The notes beneath the pieces are model-generated. The model searched no databases and was not told where the DNA came from. It saw only the letters and a program-made list of their open reading frames with translations. Below, in pieces: positions 1-5,822 of a stretch of 6,615 bases of DNA. The stretch spans positions 6,234 to 12,848 of the forward strand of contig JAGWBY010000196.1 in NCBI GenBank assembly GCA_021295675.1, read 5' to 3'. The stretch is from Candidatus Latescibacterota bacterium. GTDB taxonomy: Bacteria; Latescibacterota; UBA2968; UBA8231. Positions within the stretch are counted from its first letter, which is position 1. Every line of letters starts with the position of its first letter. Made by a program: the position numbers and the translations under genes.

Positions 1-325
1 GGTGCAGGTAGAGCACGCCTATAGCGACGCCGACTGTCGCCGCCGCGATTACCTGCTAGCCAAAGCAGGAGCCGTATTGAGCCAAGCAGGCGGCCTGCTG
101 CGCTACCGCTACTTGATCGATTCCTTCTCTCACGCCATAGGCACCCTGCGCTGCGCCACCACACCCGAGGAAGGCGTCCTCGACGTGGATTGCCGCTATT
201 GGGACAGCGACAATCTCTACGTGTCCGACGGCAGCTTCATGCCGTCTTCGGGCGGGGTAAATCCAAGCCTGACCATCGCAGCCAACGCACTGCGAGTCGC
301 CGAGCGGATATTGGAGAAGCGATGA
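1..325 (+). CDS. GMC-family oxidoreductase, C-terminal part (5' end outside window)
   Basis: The reading frame is open from the left edge and ends at TGA 323-325, so only about the last 107 residues are present. They match the C-terminal substrate-binding/FAD-closing part of glucose-methanol-choline oxidoreductases. The sequence SHAIGTLRC carries the conserved histidine, followed by the DNLYVSDGSFMPSSGGVNPSLTI block, in which the asparagine after GGV is the second catalytic residue in many members. The enzyme class uses FAD to oxidise alcohols, often sugars or polyols; the substrate cannot be told from this part. TGA overlaps the ATG of the next gene (ATGA), so the two are translationally coupled. 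The GTG at position 2 is not the real start. Family call is firm, substrate unknown. Confidence 0.9.
   Translation, partial: VQVEHAYSDADCRRRDYLLAKAGAVLSQAGGLLRYRYLIDSFSHAIGTLRCATTPEEGVLDVDCRYWDSDNLYVSDGSFMPSSGGVNPSLTIAANALRVAERILEKR
313..316 (+). promoter_or_regulatory. Ribosome binding site deciding the Gfo/Idh start
   Basis: GGAG sits five bases before ATG 322, inside the last codons of the GMC gene. It supports ATG 322 over the in-frame codons further upstream, which would add a non-homologous N-terminus. Confidence 0.7.
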
Positions 326-1257
326 AGAAAGTTTGTCTAATAGGCTGCGGCACCATCGGTCGCCTGCACGCGAAAAACCTCGTCGGCAAGGTCGAGCTGT
401 CATTCCATAGCCGCACGCAGGCCAGCGCCGAAGCCCTCAGCCGCCAATGCGGCGGGGGGCAGGTCTTCGCATCGTACGCCGACGTCCTCGACAGCGCAGT
501 AGATGCGGTGCTGATCAGCTCGCCACCAGATGCCCATCGGCCGCAGGTCGTCGCCGCGTTGGCTGCCGGCAAGGGGGTGCTGGTGGAAAAGCCGTTGTGC
601 GCCACAGCAGACGATTTGGCGGCCATTGGCGCGGCTGCAACGACCCATCCAGATGCGCTGCTAATGATCGCGGAAAACTACTACTACAAGCCCTCGCTCA
701 AGCTGCTCAAGCGGATCATCCAGCAGGGTTTTATCGGCCAAGTGCAGCAGGCGATTATCGGCAAACGCTTTACGCAAGATGCCACGGGATGGAAAAGCGG
801 CTATGGCGCGCTGCTGGAGGGAGGGATCCACTTCGTGGCCCTCGGAGCGGATCTCTTCGCCGACGCGCCTCAGCAGGTGACCGCGGAGTTTCCCGGGCAC
901 CAGGCGGGCGAGCCGGAGCGGAATTCGATAGTGCGGGTCGAATACCCATCGGGGGCCGAGCTGGTGTTGCGCTATGCTTGGAACGCCTTCAGCTTGACCA
1001 AGGGCACCTTTCAGCACGCGCGGATTTTGGGGACCGAGGGGCGGATCGTCTTCGAGTGCAATGGGCTATACGTGCGGTTGCGGGGGCGGCGCAAGCGGCT
1101 CTACTTTCCGGGCGTGAAGGATTTGATGGGCTACAAGGGCATGATGCGGGACTTCTTGCAGTGCTTACAGGAGCCGGGGCGGCAGCCGTATTCGGACTTG
1201 GCGCGGGCGGAACGGGATTTAGGAATTGTATTTACAGCATATAAAGGACTGAAATAA
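322..1257 (+). CDS. Gfo/Idh/MocA-family NAD(P)-dependent oxidoreductase
   Basis: This is a 311-residue protein, only slightly shorter than usual for the family, with no sign of internal loss. The N-terminal Rossmann fold shows GCGTIG (residues 8-13) for NAD(P) binding. The EKP motif at 89-91 carries the lysine conserved at the active site of Gfo/Idh enzymes. The segment GGIHFVALGADL (167-178) is the usual C-terminal-domain motif with the catalytic histidine. These enzymes oxidise or reduce hydroxyl groups of sugars, inositols and related compounds in the cytoplasm. The start is ATG 322, because GGAG at 313-316 lies five bases upstream and the fold begins right there; the frame is open further upstream but that part reads as another frame of the GMC gene. 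It overlaps the GMC gene by ATGA, which suggests a two-enzyme oxidation step. Exact substrate unknown. Confidence 0.93.
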   Translation: MKKVCLIGCGTIGRLHAKNLVGKVELSFHSRTQASAEALSRQCGGGQVFASYADVLDSAVDAVLISSPPDAHRPQVVAALAAGKGVLVEKPLCATADDLAAIGAAATTHPDALLMIAENYYYKPSLKLLKRIIQQGFIGQVQQAIIGKRFTQDATGWKSGYGALLEGGIHFVALGADLFADAPQQVTAEFPGHQAGEPERNSIVRVEYPSGAELVLRYAWNAFSLTKGTFQHARILGTEGRIVFECNGLYVRLRGRRKRLYFPGVKDLMGYKGMMRDFLQCLQEPGRQPYSDLARAERDLGIVFTAYKGLK

Positions 1258-1258
1258 C

Positions 1259-1429
1259 ATGAGCGAAGCGGAAAAAATCATCTATTCGATGTACAAGGTG
1301 AGCCACCGACATTTCACTGTCGTACTTCTACGGGGCCAAAATCGGCGTATTGGGCTTGAATGGGTCGGGGAAGAGCACGCTGTTGCGGATTATGGCGGGC
1401 ATCGATTCCGAATACGAGGGGACCATTAG
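1259..1429 (+). other. Truncated 5' reading frame of the ettA-like gene
   Basis: From ATG 1259 the frame runs 56 codons to TAG 1427-1429. Only the first 15 residues are EttA-like; the rest is out-of-frame sequence after the break at about 1304. The intact SD (AAAGGA, ten bases upstream) and the one-base gap from the Gfo/Idh stop show where the original gene began, and suggest ettA was co-transcribed with the upstream genes. The product as written would be a nonsense peptide. Confidence 0.6.
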
Positions 1430-2483
1430 CATCCAGCCGGGATTTACCGTCGGATTCCTAGAACAGGAGCCTGAATTAGAAAAAGGCAAAACGGTCAAGG
1501 AAATCGTCGAAGAAGGCGTGCAAGAAACGGTGGATCTGCTGCGCGAGTACGAGGACATCAACGCCAAGTTCGCCGACGCCATGGACGACGACGCCATGAA
1601 CGCCCTGATCGAGCGACAGGCCACCGTGGCCGAACAGCTCGACGCGGTCGGGGCTTGGGATCTGGACAGTCGGCTGGACATGGCCAGGGATGCGCTGCGC
1701 TGTCCGCCCGAAGACCAAGAGGTCTCCACGCTGTCGGGCGGCGAGCGGCGGCGGGTGGCGCTGTGCCGGTTGTTGCTCCGCCAGCCAGATATCCTGCTCC
1801 TCGACGAGCCAACCAACCACCTCGACGCCGAGACCGTGGCGTGGCTGGAGGGGCATTTGCATCAGTACCAAGGGACGGTGATCGCCGTCACCCACGACCG
1901 GTATTTTCTCGACAATGTAGCGGGCTGGATTCTGGAGTTGGACCAGGGGCGCGGCGTACCCTGGAAGGGGAATTACTCGTCCTGGTTAGAGCAGAAGCAG
2001 GAGCGCCTGCGGCTGGAAGAAAAGAGCGAGAGCGAAAGACAGCGGACGCTGGAGCGCGAGTTGGAGTGGATCCGCATGACGCCTAGAGCCAAGCAGCAGA
2101 AGAACAAGGCGAGGATCAGGGCCTACGAAGAATTGCTAAACCAAGACCGAGTACAGCGGAACGAGTCGGTGCAACTCTACATTCCGCCGGGGCCTCGGCT
2201 AGGCGATATCGCCATTGAAGCCAAGGGCGTGAGCAAGCGCTACGGCGACCGCATCATCTTCGAGAACATGGATTTCGCCCTGCCCTCGGGCGGGATCGTC
2301 GGAGTCATCGGACCCAACGGTGCGGGCAAGACGACCCTGTTCCGGCTGATTACCGGCCAAGAGACTGCCGACGGCGGCCAACTCCGCATCGGCGAGACCG
2401 TACAACTGGGGTATGTAGATCAGAGCCGGGAGACCCTGGTAGGGGAAAACACCGTCTGGCAGAACTGGGCGAGCGCAAGGTAA
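1350..2483 (+). CDS. Main fragment of the EttA-like ABC-F protein
   Basis: This is the longest intact piece, 377 codons if the TTG at 1350 is used; homology runs further upstream to about 1305 in the same frame, so TTG is not a real start. It holds the whole first ATPase domain: Walker [10 protein letters not shown] (residues 2-10), signature LSGGE (128-132), Walker [13 protein letters not shown] (148-159) and the H-switch in [10 protein letters not shown]. The interdomain linker spans about 205-285 ([10 protein letters not shown] through IPPGPRLGD), and the second Walker [10 protein letters not shown] is at 321-329. The last six residues before TAA 2481-2483 are out of frame; the true continuation begins at 2462 in another frame. 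All catalytic residues in this piece are present. Confidence 0.75.
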   Translation: MGLNGSGKSTLLRIMAGIDSEYEGTISIQPGFTVGFLEQEPELEKGKTVKEIVEEGVQETVDLLREYEDINAKFADAMDDDAMNALIERQATVAEQLDAVGAWDLDSRLDMARDALRCPPEDQEVSTLSGGERRRVALCRLLLRQPDILLLDEPTNHLDAETVAWLEGHLHQYQGTVIAVTHDRYFLDNVAGWILELDQGRGVPWKGNYSSWLEQKQERLRLEEKSESERQRTLERELEWIRMTPRAKQQKNKARIRAYEELLNQDRVQRNESVQLYIPPGPRLGDIAIEAKGVSKRYGDRIIFENMDFALPSGGIVGVIGPNGAGKTTLFRLITGQETADGGQLRIGETVQLGYVDQSRETLVGENTVWQNWASAR

Positions 2484-2539
2484 ATTCGCGGGCGTACCTC
2501 GCGCGCTTCAACCTCCTTGGTGCCGACCAGCAGCAGAAG

Positions 2540-2860
2540 GTGGGCACGCTCTCGGGCGGGCAACGCAATCGAGTCCATCTGGCTAAGGTACTCAAGGAGC
2601 AAGCCAATGTGTTCCTGCTCGACGAGCCGACCAACGACCTAGACGTGCATACGCTGCGGGCACTGGAGGAGGGGTTGGAAAACTTCGCCGGCTGCGTGGT
2701 GGTCATCAGCCACGACAGGTGGTTTTTGGACCGCATCGCCACGCACATTCTGGCCTTTGAAGGCGACAGCCAAGTCTATGAGGAAAACAAGAAGGCGCGT
2801 CTAGGCGAAGATTCGGTCGTCCCCCAGCGGGTCCGCTATCGGCAACTGACGCGGGACTAA
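2540..2860 (+). CDS. C-terminal fragment of the EttA-like ABC-F protein
   Basis: This piece carries the rest of the second ATPase domain: signature LSGGQ (residues 4-8), Walker [13 protein letters not shown] (24-35) and the H-switch [10 protein letters not shown] (56-65). Homology actually begins at 2462 ([16 protein letters not shown]), so GTG 2540 is only the first possible start codon in the frame, inside the domain. No ribosome binding site precedes it. The join SQV-YEENKK (residues 77-80) lacks the WFEGNY-type segment that EttA relatives have before YEE/YEA; this loss keeps the frame. It ends at TAA 2858-2860, 19 bases from the convergent aminotransferase remnant. Confidence 0.75.
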   Translation: MGTLSGGQRNRVHLAKVLKEQANVFLLDEPTNDLDVHTLRALEEGLENFAGCVVVISHDRWFLDRIATHILAFEGDSQVYEENKKARLGEDSVVPQRVRYRQLTRD

Positions 2861-2879
2861 TTCTGTAGTTCACCATCGC

Positions 2880-3084
2880 TTACATACTGTGCAGCGCACT
2901 CTCAATCCGATTGAGCGCTTCGTCAATATCGTCCAAGGTGTGCCGGGCTGACAAGCCGTGGTGGCCGGCGACGAGCGTGCCGTAGTCGTGGAAATCTCGC
3001 GCAGCACTCTTTCTAGGGCGGCCTCGTCCCTCCACGGTACGACGATGATGGGATCGTCCATCTGCGGAGGCATGCCTGCAGACT
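2880..3084 (-). pseudogene. 3' remnant of a class III aminotransferase gene
   Basis: Bases 2883-2995 align without gaps to 3684-3796, and 2996-3084 align without gaps to 4392-4480, in the larger copy downstream. By eye there are 19 mismatches in 202 bases (about 91% identity). The remnant therefore joins MPPQMDDPIIVVPWRDEAALERVLRE directly to the C-terminal FHDYGTLVAGHHGLSARHTLDDIDEALNRIESALHSM, missing 595 bases that include the PLP-binding lysine. Because 595 is not a multiple of three, the halves are in different frames. It ends at TAA 2882-2880. The 5' half of the gene is absent, and brnA begins exactly where homology stops. It cannot be functional. The divergence suggests an older tandem paralogue rather than a recent copy. 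Confidence 0.85.
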
Positions 3085-3343
3085 ATTGGGAAAGCGTCTG
3101 TAGTTCCTCACGGATCACTTTGCGCAAGGTTTCCTCTAGGACAGCATCCTGAACTTGGATATATTGACGCAATGCCTCGTTGATCAAGGTCTGGTAATTG
3201 CCGCCGCCAGCCTCGTGTACTTGGTTTCTGAACCAGTTCAACACATCGGTGTCCAAGCGTATCGTGATGCGCGTCTTATTGGGGGCAGCAGGAACGAGTG
3301 CTCCTTGTTTGGCCTGAGTGAAGTCAAATTCTTCCTTGCTCAT
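3083..3343 (-). CDS. brnA: BrnA-like antitoxin, ribbon-helix-helix type
   Basis: This is an 86-residue protein. The segment KTRITIRLDTDVLNWFRNQ (residues 23-41) is the ribbon-helix-helix DNA-binding strand and first helix typical of BrnA antitoxins, followed by NYQTLINEALRQYI (49-62). BrnA neutralises the BrnT toxin by direct binding, and the complex represses its own promoter. The start is ATG 3343-3341 because AAAGGAAG lies a few bases upstream; a GTG at 3358 is in frame but would place the SD inside the gene. It overlaps the end of the toxin gene by 20 bases, the usual toxin-first order in brnTA. Its stop codon (TAG 3085-3083) straddles the edge of the aminotransferase remnant. Assignment rests on motifs, size and the partner gene. 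Confidence 0.88.
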   Translation of the reverse strand: MSKEEFDFTQAKQGALVPAAPNKTRITIRLDTDVLNWFRNQVHEAGGGNYQTLINEALRQYIQVQDAVLEETLRKVIREELQTLSQ

Positions 3344-3599
3344 AGTGCTTCCTTTCACGCGGAGTGGCTGGTCGGGCCGAGATCAAGCGGATATCGTCGC
3401 CCCGATATGTGGATGCTACCACTACAATGCGGCCCAAAAAATCCATACCCAAGGTCGCAAAGCGGAATTCTCCCTCAATCTCCTCTTCTTTGCAGGTAAA
3501 GGCCCGCTCATCTTCAAAGACCCCGACGGCATCGGCGAAGTCGATTCCGTGTTTTCGTAGATTGGATCGGGCTTTGACGACGTCCCACTGATAACTCAT
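3324..3599 (-). CDS. brnT: BrnT-like ribonuclease toxin
   Basis: This is a 91-residue protein, normal size for BrnT. It shows the family hallmarks: a W-D-x-x-K-A-x-x-N-x-x-K-H-G start (residues 5-18, YQWDVVKARSNLRKHG), F-x-D-A central region, RFATLGMDFLGRIVVV (46-61) and the C-terminal R-x-I-S-A-R-x-A-x-x-x-E-R (RLISARPATPRERKHYE, 71-87). BrnT has a RelE-like fold and cuts RNA, stopping growth until BrnA binds it. The start is ATG 3599-3597 (MSYQWD); a codon at 3629 would add ten residues not typical of the family and lie upstream of the likely promoter. It precedes brnA and overlaps it, so expression is coupled. Confidence 0.9.
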   Translation of the reverse strand: MSYQWDVVKARSNLRKHGIDFADAVGVFEDERAFTCKEEEIEGEFRFATLGMDFLGRIVVVASTYRGDDIRLISARPATPRERKHYEQGRI

Positions 3600-3605
3600 G
3601 TCTTT

Positions 3606-3633
3606 AATATATGCACAAATGATGCACAATCAA
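3606..3633 (-). promoter_or_regulatory. Promoter and probable operator of brnT-brnA
   Basis: On the minus strand TTGATT (3633-3628) and TATATT (3611-3606) are separated by 16 bases, a good sigma70-type pair. On the plus strand the octamer ATGCACAA occurs twice, at 3611-3618 and 3622-3629, exactly 11 bases apart (one helical turn) inside the spacer and touching both boxes. A pair of phased direct repeats there is a plausible binding site for the ribbon-helix-helix BrnA, which represses its own operon in known systems. With this promoter transcription would start at about the ATG itself, so the message would be nearly leaderless. Confidence 0.55.
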
Positions 3634-3680
3634 AATGTATGAGCGCGAGCGGTGGCGGGACTTGGGTCGGTCATCGCCGC

Positions 3681-4604
3681 TCACATACTACACAGCGCGC
3701 GCTCGATCCGATTGAGCGCTTCGTCAATATCGTCCAAGGTGTGCTGAGCTGACACGCCGTGGTGGCCGGCGACAAGCGTGCCGTAGTCGTGGAAATAGAC
3801 CCCTTTGTCGGCGCAGGCGCGGATGAACTTTCCGGTCAGCTCCTGGTCGCGGTTGAGGCTATCGTCGAAGCGTTCAACCGGATCGGTAAATCCGAAGAAG
3901 ATGCCGAAGCGCGCGCCCAGTCCCTGCACCCGGACGGGCACGCCAGCGCGCTCGAACAATCCGGCCAGACCGTCGCAGAGCCGACCTCCAGCTTCATAGA
4001 TGTGATCGTAAAACCCAGGACTGGTCAGCTCGTTGACGGCAGCCAGCGCTGTCATCACGGCCGGCGGGTTGCCGGTGAAGGTACCGCTCTGGGCCACCTC
4101 GCCAAGCGGTCCCACCAAGTCCATGATTTCGGCTTTGCCGGCGATGATGGTGAGTGGAGCACCAGCGGCGACCGCCTTGCCCAAAACGCAAACATCCGGG
4201 GTGACGCCGTAGTACCCCTGAGCGCAGTCGGGCCCAGTGCGAAAAGCCGAGAGCACCTCGTCGTATATGAGGACGATATCGTGGGCAGTAGCCTGATCGC
4301 GGACGAACTGCATGTACTCGGTGTCGGCGACGATGCAACCTTGGTTGTAATTGATCGGCTCCATGATGATGCCGCCGATCTCGTCGCCGTGCTCGCGCAG
4401 CGCTCTTTCCAAGGCGGCCTCGTCCTTCCACGGTACGACGACGATCAGGTCGTCCATCTGCGGAGGCATGCCCGCAGACTCACCACACGGCTCGACGTAG
4501 CTGCCCGGAGGCACCGGCGTCAACGGCGTGTGCGAATTGAACATGACGTAGTCGTAGAGGCCGTGAAAGTGCCCCCAGAATTTGAGAATCAGCCAAACGA
4601 ACAC
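3681..4604 (-). CDS. C-terminal fragment of the class III aminotransferase with PLP lysine
   Basis: The frame is 307 codons if read from GTG 4604-4602; genuine homology begins at residue 5 (LILKFWGHFHG). It has IYDEV (113-117) whose aspartate contacts the PLP ring nitrogen, VLGKA (140-144) whose lysine 143 forms the Schiff base, and SGTFTGNP (173-180), the phosphate-contacting loop from the partner subunit. It ends in LDDIDEALNRIERALCSM and TGA 3683-3681. The GTG lies within the other frame with no separate SD, so it is the rest of a broken gene and not an independent one. Confidence 0.75.
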   Translation of the reverse strand: MFVWLILKFWGHFHGLYDYVMFNSHTPLTPVPPGSYVEPCGESAGMPPQMDDLIVVVPWKDEAALERALREHGDEIGGIIMEPINYNQGCIVADTEYMQFVRDQATAHDIVLIYDEVLSAFRTGPDCAQGYYGVTPDVCVLGKAVAAGAPLTIIAGKAEIMDLVGPLGEVAQSGTFTGNPPAVMTALAAVNELTSPGFYDHIYEAGGRLCDGLAGLFERAGVPVRVQGLGARFGIFFGFTDPVERFDDSLNRDQELTGKFIRACADKGVYFHDYGTLVAGHHGVSAQHTLDDIDEALNRIERALCSM

Positions 4605-4980
4605 AGACCATCGTCCCCTCTGAGCCGGTATTGCCGTAGCGCACGCGCTCGGCGCAGGGGACGATCTCGGTGATCCGCCGCGCCAGGTCAGTATGTGCTT
4701 CGGTCTCGTAGCCGGCGAGAATGCCCGCGTCCAATGCCGCGGTCATGGCCTCGCGCGTTGCCGGGTGGTTGTAACCCAAAAACGCGGCTCCGTGGGCCAA
4801 GTTGAAATCGATGTACTCCTTGCCATCGACATCATAGATGCGGCAGCCCTCGGCATTGCGCAGGTAGAGGGCGTACCCCAAGCACGGGTTGTGCCGTCCC
4901 GTAGCGCCGACGCCTCCCGGCAGGTAGCGCTTGGCTTCGGCTCTGAGATCACTCTGTGACATCGTCTGTATCGTGGACAT
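4480..4980 (-). CDS. N-terminal fragment of the class III aminotransferase
   Basis: From ATG 4980 the frame is 166 codons to the stop at 4482-4480, of which residues 1-130 are genuine. They contain RYLPGGV (18-24), the YDVDGKEYIDF strand pair (49-59), the GYNHP motif (69-73) and the phosphate-binding GNTGSEGT (116-123). After residue 130 (VRLA) the remaining 36 residues are out of frame. The upstream in-frame codons to 5076 are not used, since the ribosome binding site and homology both point to 4980. Alone, this piece has no PLP lysine and would be inactive. Confidence 0.7.
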   Translation of the reverse strand: MSTIQTMSQSDLRAEAKRYLPGGVGATGRHNPCLGYALYLRNAEGCRIYDVDGKEYIDFNLAHGAAFLGYNHPATREAMTAALDAGILAGYETEAHTDLARRITEIVPCAERVRYGNTGSEGTMVCVRLADSQILGALSRPLRLRHVQFAHAVDAGASGQLRRAVW

Positions 4981-5070
4981 CGCTGCTTGCTCCTTTGTGA
5001 AGATGGACTGGCGCTGATTCGCCTGTATAATGGATAAAATCGTCCTTAAAGTCATGTATGCTAATCTTTT

Positions 5071-5088
5071 TGTCAAATAGGCTTGACA
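5071..5088. promoter_or_regulatory. Back-to-back TTGACA boxes in the divergent intergenic region
   Basis: TGTCAA (5071-5076) and TTGACA (5083-5088) form a perfect inverted repeat around six bases. Each arm is a consensus -35 box facing outward. The rightward arm has a matching -10; the leftward arm has no convincing -10 at 16-18 bases (the bases there read GACTTT-like), so its use for the aminotransferase is doubtful. It could equally be an operator half-site pair. Confidence 0.4.
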
Positions 5089-5110
5089 TTATCATCTTTC
5101 GGGTTATATT
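5083..5110 (+). promoter_or_regulatory. Strong sigma70-type promoter for the membrane protein/XRE pair
   Basis: TTGACA (5083-5088, six of six to consensus) and TATATT (5105-5110, five of six) are 16 bases apart. Transcription should begin near 5117, leaving a leader of just under 40 bases before ATG 5155. The area is visibly AT-richer than the genes on either side. Confidence 0.75.
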
Positions 5111-5115
5111 TTCTT

Positions 5116-5131
5116 GTAAAGCAAACTTTAC
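5116..5131. promoter_or_regulatory. Inverted repeat at the transcription start, probable operator
   Basis: GTAAAG (5116-5121) and CTTTAC (5126-5131) form a perfect six-base inverted repeat around CAAA. It begins five bases after the -10 box, so a protein bound there would block initiation. The encoded XRE protein is the obvious candidate, as such small Cro/C1-type proteins bind short palindromes as dimers; this link is inferred. Confidence 0.5.
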
Positions 5132-5154
5132 TTTATGGAAAGGATAGCAAACTC

Positions 5155-5574
5155 ATGGAGAAGCCAATGGTCAATTTGAGTTGTCTTACTAGCGGCAATG
5201 CAAAAAACACAATTCGCTTTCTTTGTTGGACCTTTGCTTGGTCGATGACAATGGTGTTGGCCGACAAAGCGATATTGTACGAATGGCATTCCTCTGATTT
5301 GATATCCGCTATCGCCATCGTCCTCAACGCGGGCATCGGTATCGGCATGATCCTGTCGTATTTGCGCCACCTGAAATACATGGATGAGCTACAGCGCAAA
5401 ATCCAACTCGATGCACTAGCTATAGCTATGGGCGTCGCGCTCGTCGGCAGTTTTAGTTATTCGCTGATGGTAACTGCAAAATTCATAACGGATGCCGAAG
5501 TCTCAGATATCATTTTGCTGATGACGTTTACATTCGTGGTCTCAGTTATCGTCGGCCATCTCCGCTACCGATGA
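5155..5574 (+). CDS. Small four-helix membrane protein paired with an XRE regulator
   Basis: This is a 139-residue protein with four likely membrane segments at about 21-38, 49-69, 86-107 and 116-134, and a basic tail HLRYR. Between helices 2 and 3 lies YMDELQRKIQLDALAIAMG (75-93), a D-E-x-Q-R-x-I-Q-x-x-A motif I recognise from uncharacterised small membrane proteins that sit directly upstream of XRE regulators. The start is ATG 5155 (AGGA at 5141-5144, ten bases before); ATG 5167 is an alternative, with GGAG at 5157-5160 placed six bases upstream. The stop overlaps the next ATG (ATGA). The function is unknown; a membrane sensor or partner of the regulator is an inference from the pairing. 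Codon use is AT-richer than its neighbours, which may reflect membrane composition or transfer. Confidence 0.82.
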   Translation: MEKPMVNLSCLTSGNAKNTIRFLCWTFAWSMTMVLADKAILYEWHSSDLISAIAIVLNAGIGIGMILSYLRHLKYMDELQRKIQLDALAIAMGVALVGSFSYSLMVTAKFITDAEVSDIILLMTFTFVVSVIVGHLRYR

Positions 5575-5774
5575 AAAATCGCCTAAAGGTGTTGCGCGCC
5601 GAGCGCGACTGGACCCAAGCCGATCTCGCGGAGCGTCTAGAGGTCTCGCGGCAAACGGTGAACGCCCTAGAAAAGGGCAAATACGACCCCAGTCTGCCGC
5701 TGGCATTTAAGATCGCCCACATTTTCTCCGCGCCGATCGAAGCGATTTTTATATACGAGACGGAAGTCAGTTGA
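5571..5774 (+). CDS. XRE (Cro/C1-type) helix-turn-helix regulator
   Basis: This is a 67-residue single-domain protein. The helix-turn-helix lies at about residues 15-38 (TQADLAERLEVSRQTVNALEKGKY), with the typical Q-x-x-L-A-x-x-x-x-V-S-R-Q-T-V pattern, followed by YDPSLPLAFKIAHIFSAPIEAIF. It belongs to the compact YozG-like class of regulators. ATG 5571 overlaps the stop of the membrane protein gene and has no SD of its own, so it is translated by coupling and the two proteins should be made together. The inverted repeat at 5116-5131 is a candidate target for autoregulation. The family call is secure, the target is inferred. Confidence 0.92.
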   Translation: MKNRLKVLRAERDWTQADLAERLEVSRQTVNALEKGKYDPSLPLAFKIAHIFSAPIEAIFIYETEVS

Positions 5775-5822
5775 CGCGGGATTGAGTTGCACCGCAAAAC
5801 CTTGCTCCTGTTCTCATTCTAA

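Larger units (their letters stand above)
1259..2860 (+). pseudogene. ettA: EttA-type ABC-F translation factor, broken by small deletions
   Basis: Read across frames, the region encodes nearly all of an EttA (energy-dependent translational throttle A) protein, a ribosome-binding twin-ATPase that gates entry into elongation. The start is ATG 1259, one base after the previous stop, with AAAGGA at 1243-1248. The first 15 residues ([15 protein letters not shown]) are correct, then the frame jumps at about 1303-1305 to [25 protein letters not shown], skipping about 10 residues normally found there. A second jump at about 2461 goes from TVWQ to [16 protein letters not shown] and loses about nine or ten residues. 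A third gap, in frame, at about 2776 joins SQV to [10 protein letters not shown] and loses the expected VWFEGNY-type segment. The two ATPase domains are otherwise highly conserved. As written, no full-length protein can be made. Family identity is very secure; whether the breaks exist in the living genome is open. Confidence 0.88.
3681..4980 (-). pseudogene. Class III (glutamate-1-semialdehyde aminomutase-like) aminotransferase, frameshifted
   Basis: Two overlapping frames together give about 430-440 residues, the normal size of this PLP enzyme family. The start is ATG 4980-4978, with AAAGGAG upstream at nine bases. The first frame is correct to VRLA; at about 4590-4594 the sequence jumps to the frame LILKFWGHFHGLYDYV, and about seven residues (the RAYTGR-type segment of relatives) are missing, an inferred loss of roughly 23 bases. 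All PLP-binding elements are present on one side or the other. The family includes HemL (haem synthesis) and many uncharacterised amino-group transferases; I see no feature that fixes the substrate, and the AVAAGAP stretch after the lysine differs from classical HemL. A related gene remnant lies downstream at 2880-3084. Confidence 0.85.

Noticed and set aside
447..1244. 265-codon plus-strand frame inside the Gfo/Idh gene
   Set aside because: It is arginine-, alanine- and glycine-rich out-of-frame sequence of an intact Gfo/Idh gene with clear motifs.
1259..2860. Programmed frameshifting or ribosome bypassing in the ettA-like gene
   Set aside because: The breaks lack coding bases instead of carrying extra ones, so recoding could not restore the missing residues, and no slippery site or stem-loop is evident.
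2880..3084. Small minus-strand gene of 67 codons at 2870-3073
   Set aside because: It is the fused, frameshifted remains of two parts of an aminotransferase gene and matches the larger copy base for base except for about 9% differences.
3647..3682. Possible hairpin (GAGCGG pairing with CCGCTC) after the aminotransferase, as a terminator
   Set aside because: The stem is short with a long loop and no T-tract follows on the minus strand, so it is not a convincing intrinsic terminator.
3759..4673. Long plus-strand open frame (304 codons) opposite the aminotransferase
   Set aside because: It is the antisense of well-conserved aminotransferase sequence, has no recognisable domain, and is explained by GC-rich codon structure.
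5026..5031. TATAAT on the plus strand as a -10 box
   Set aside because: No -35 box lies at 15-19 bases upstream, and the good promoter for the plus-strand genes is at 5083-5110.
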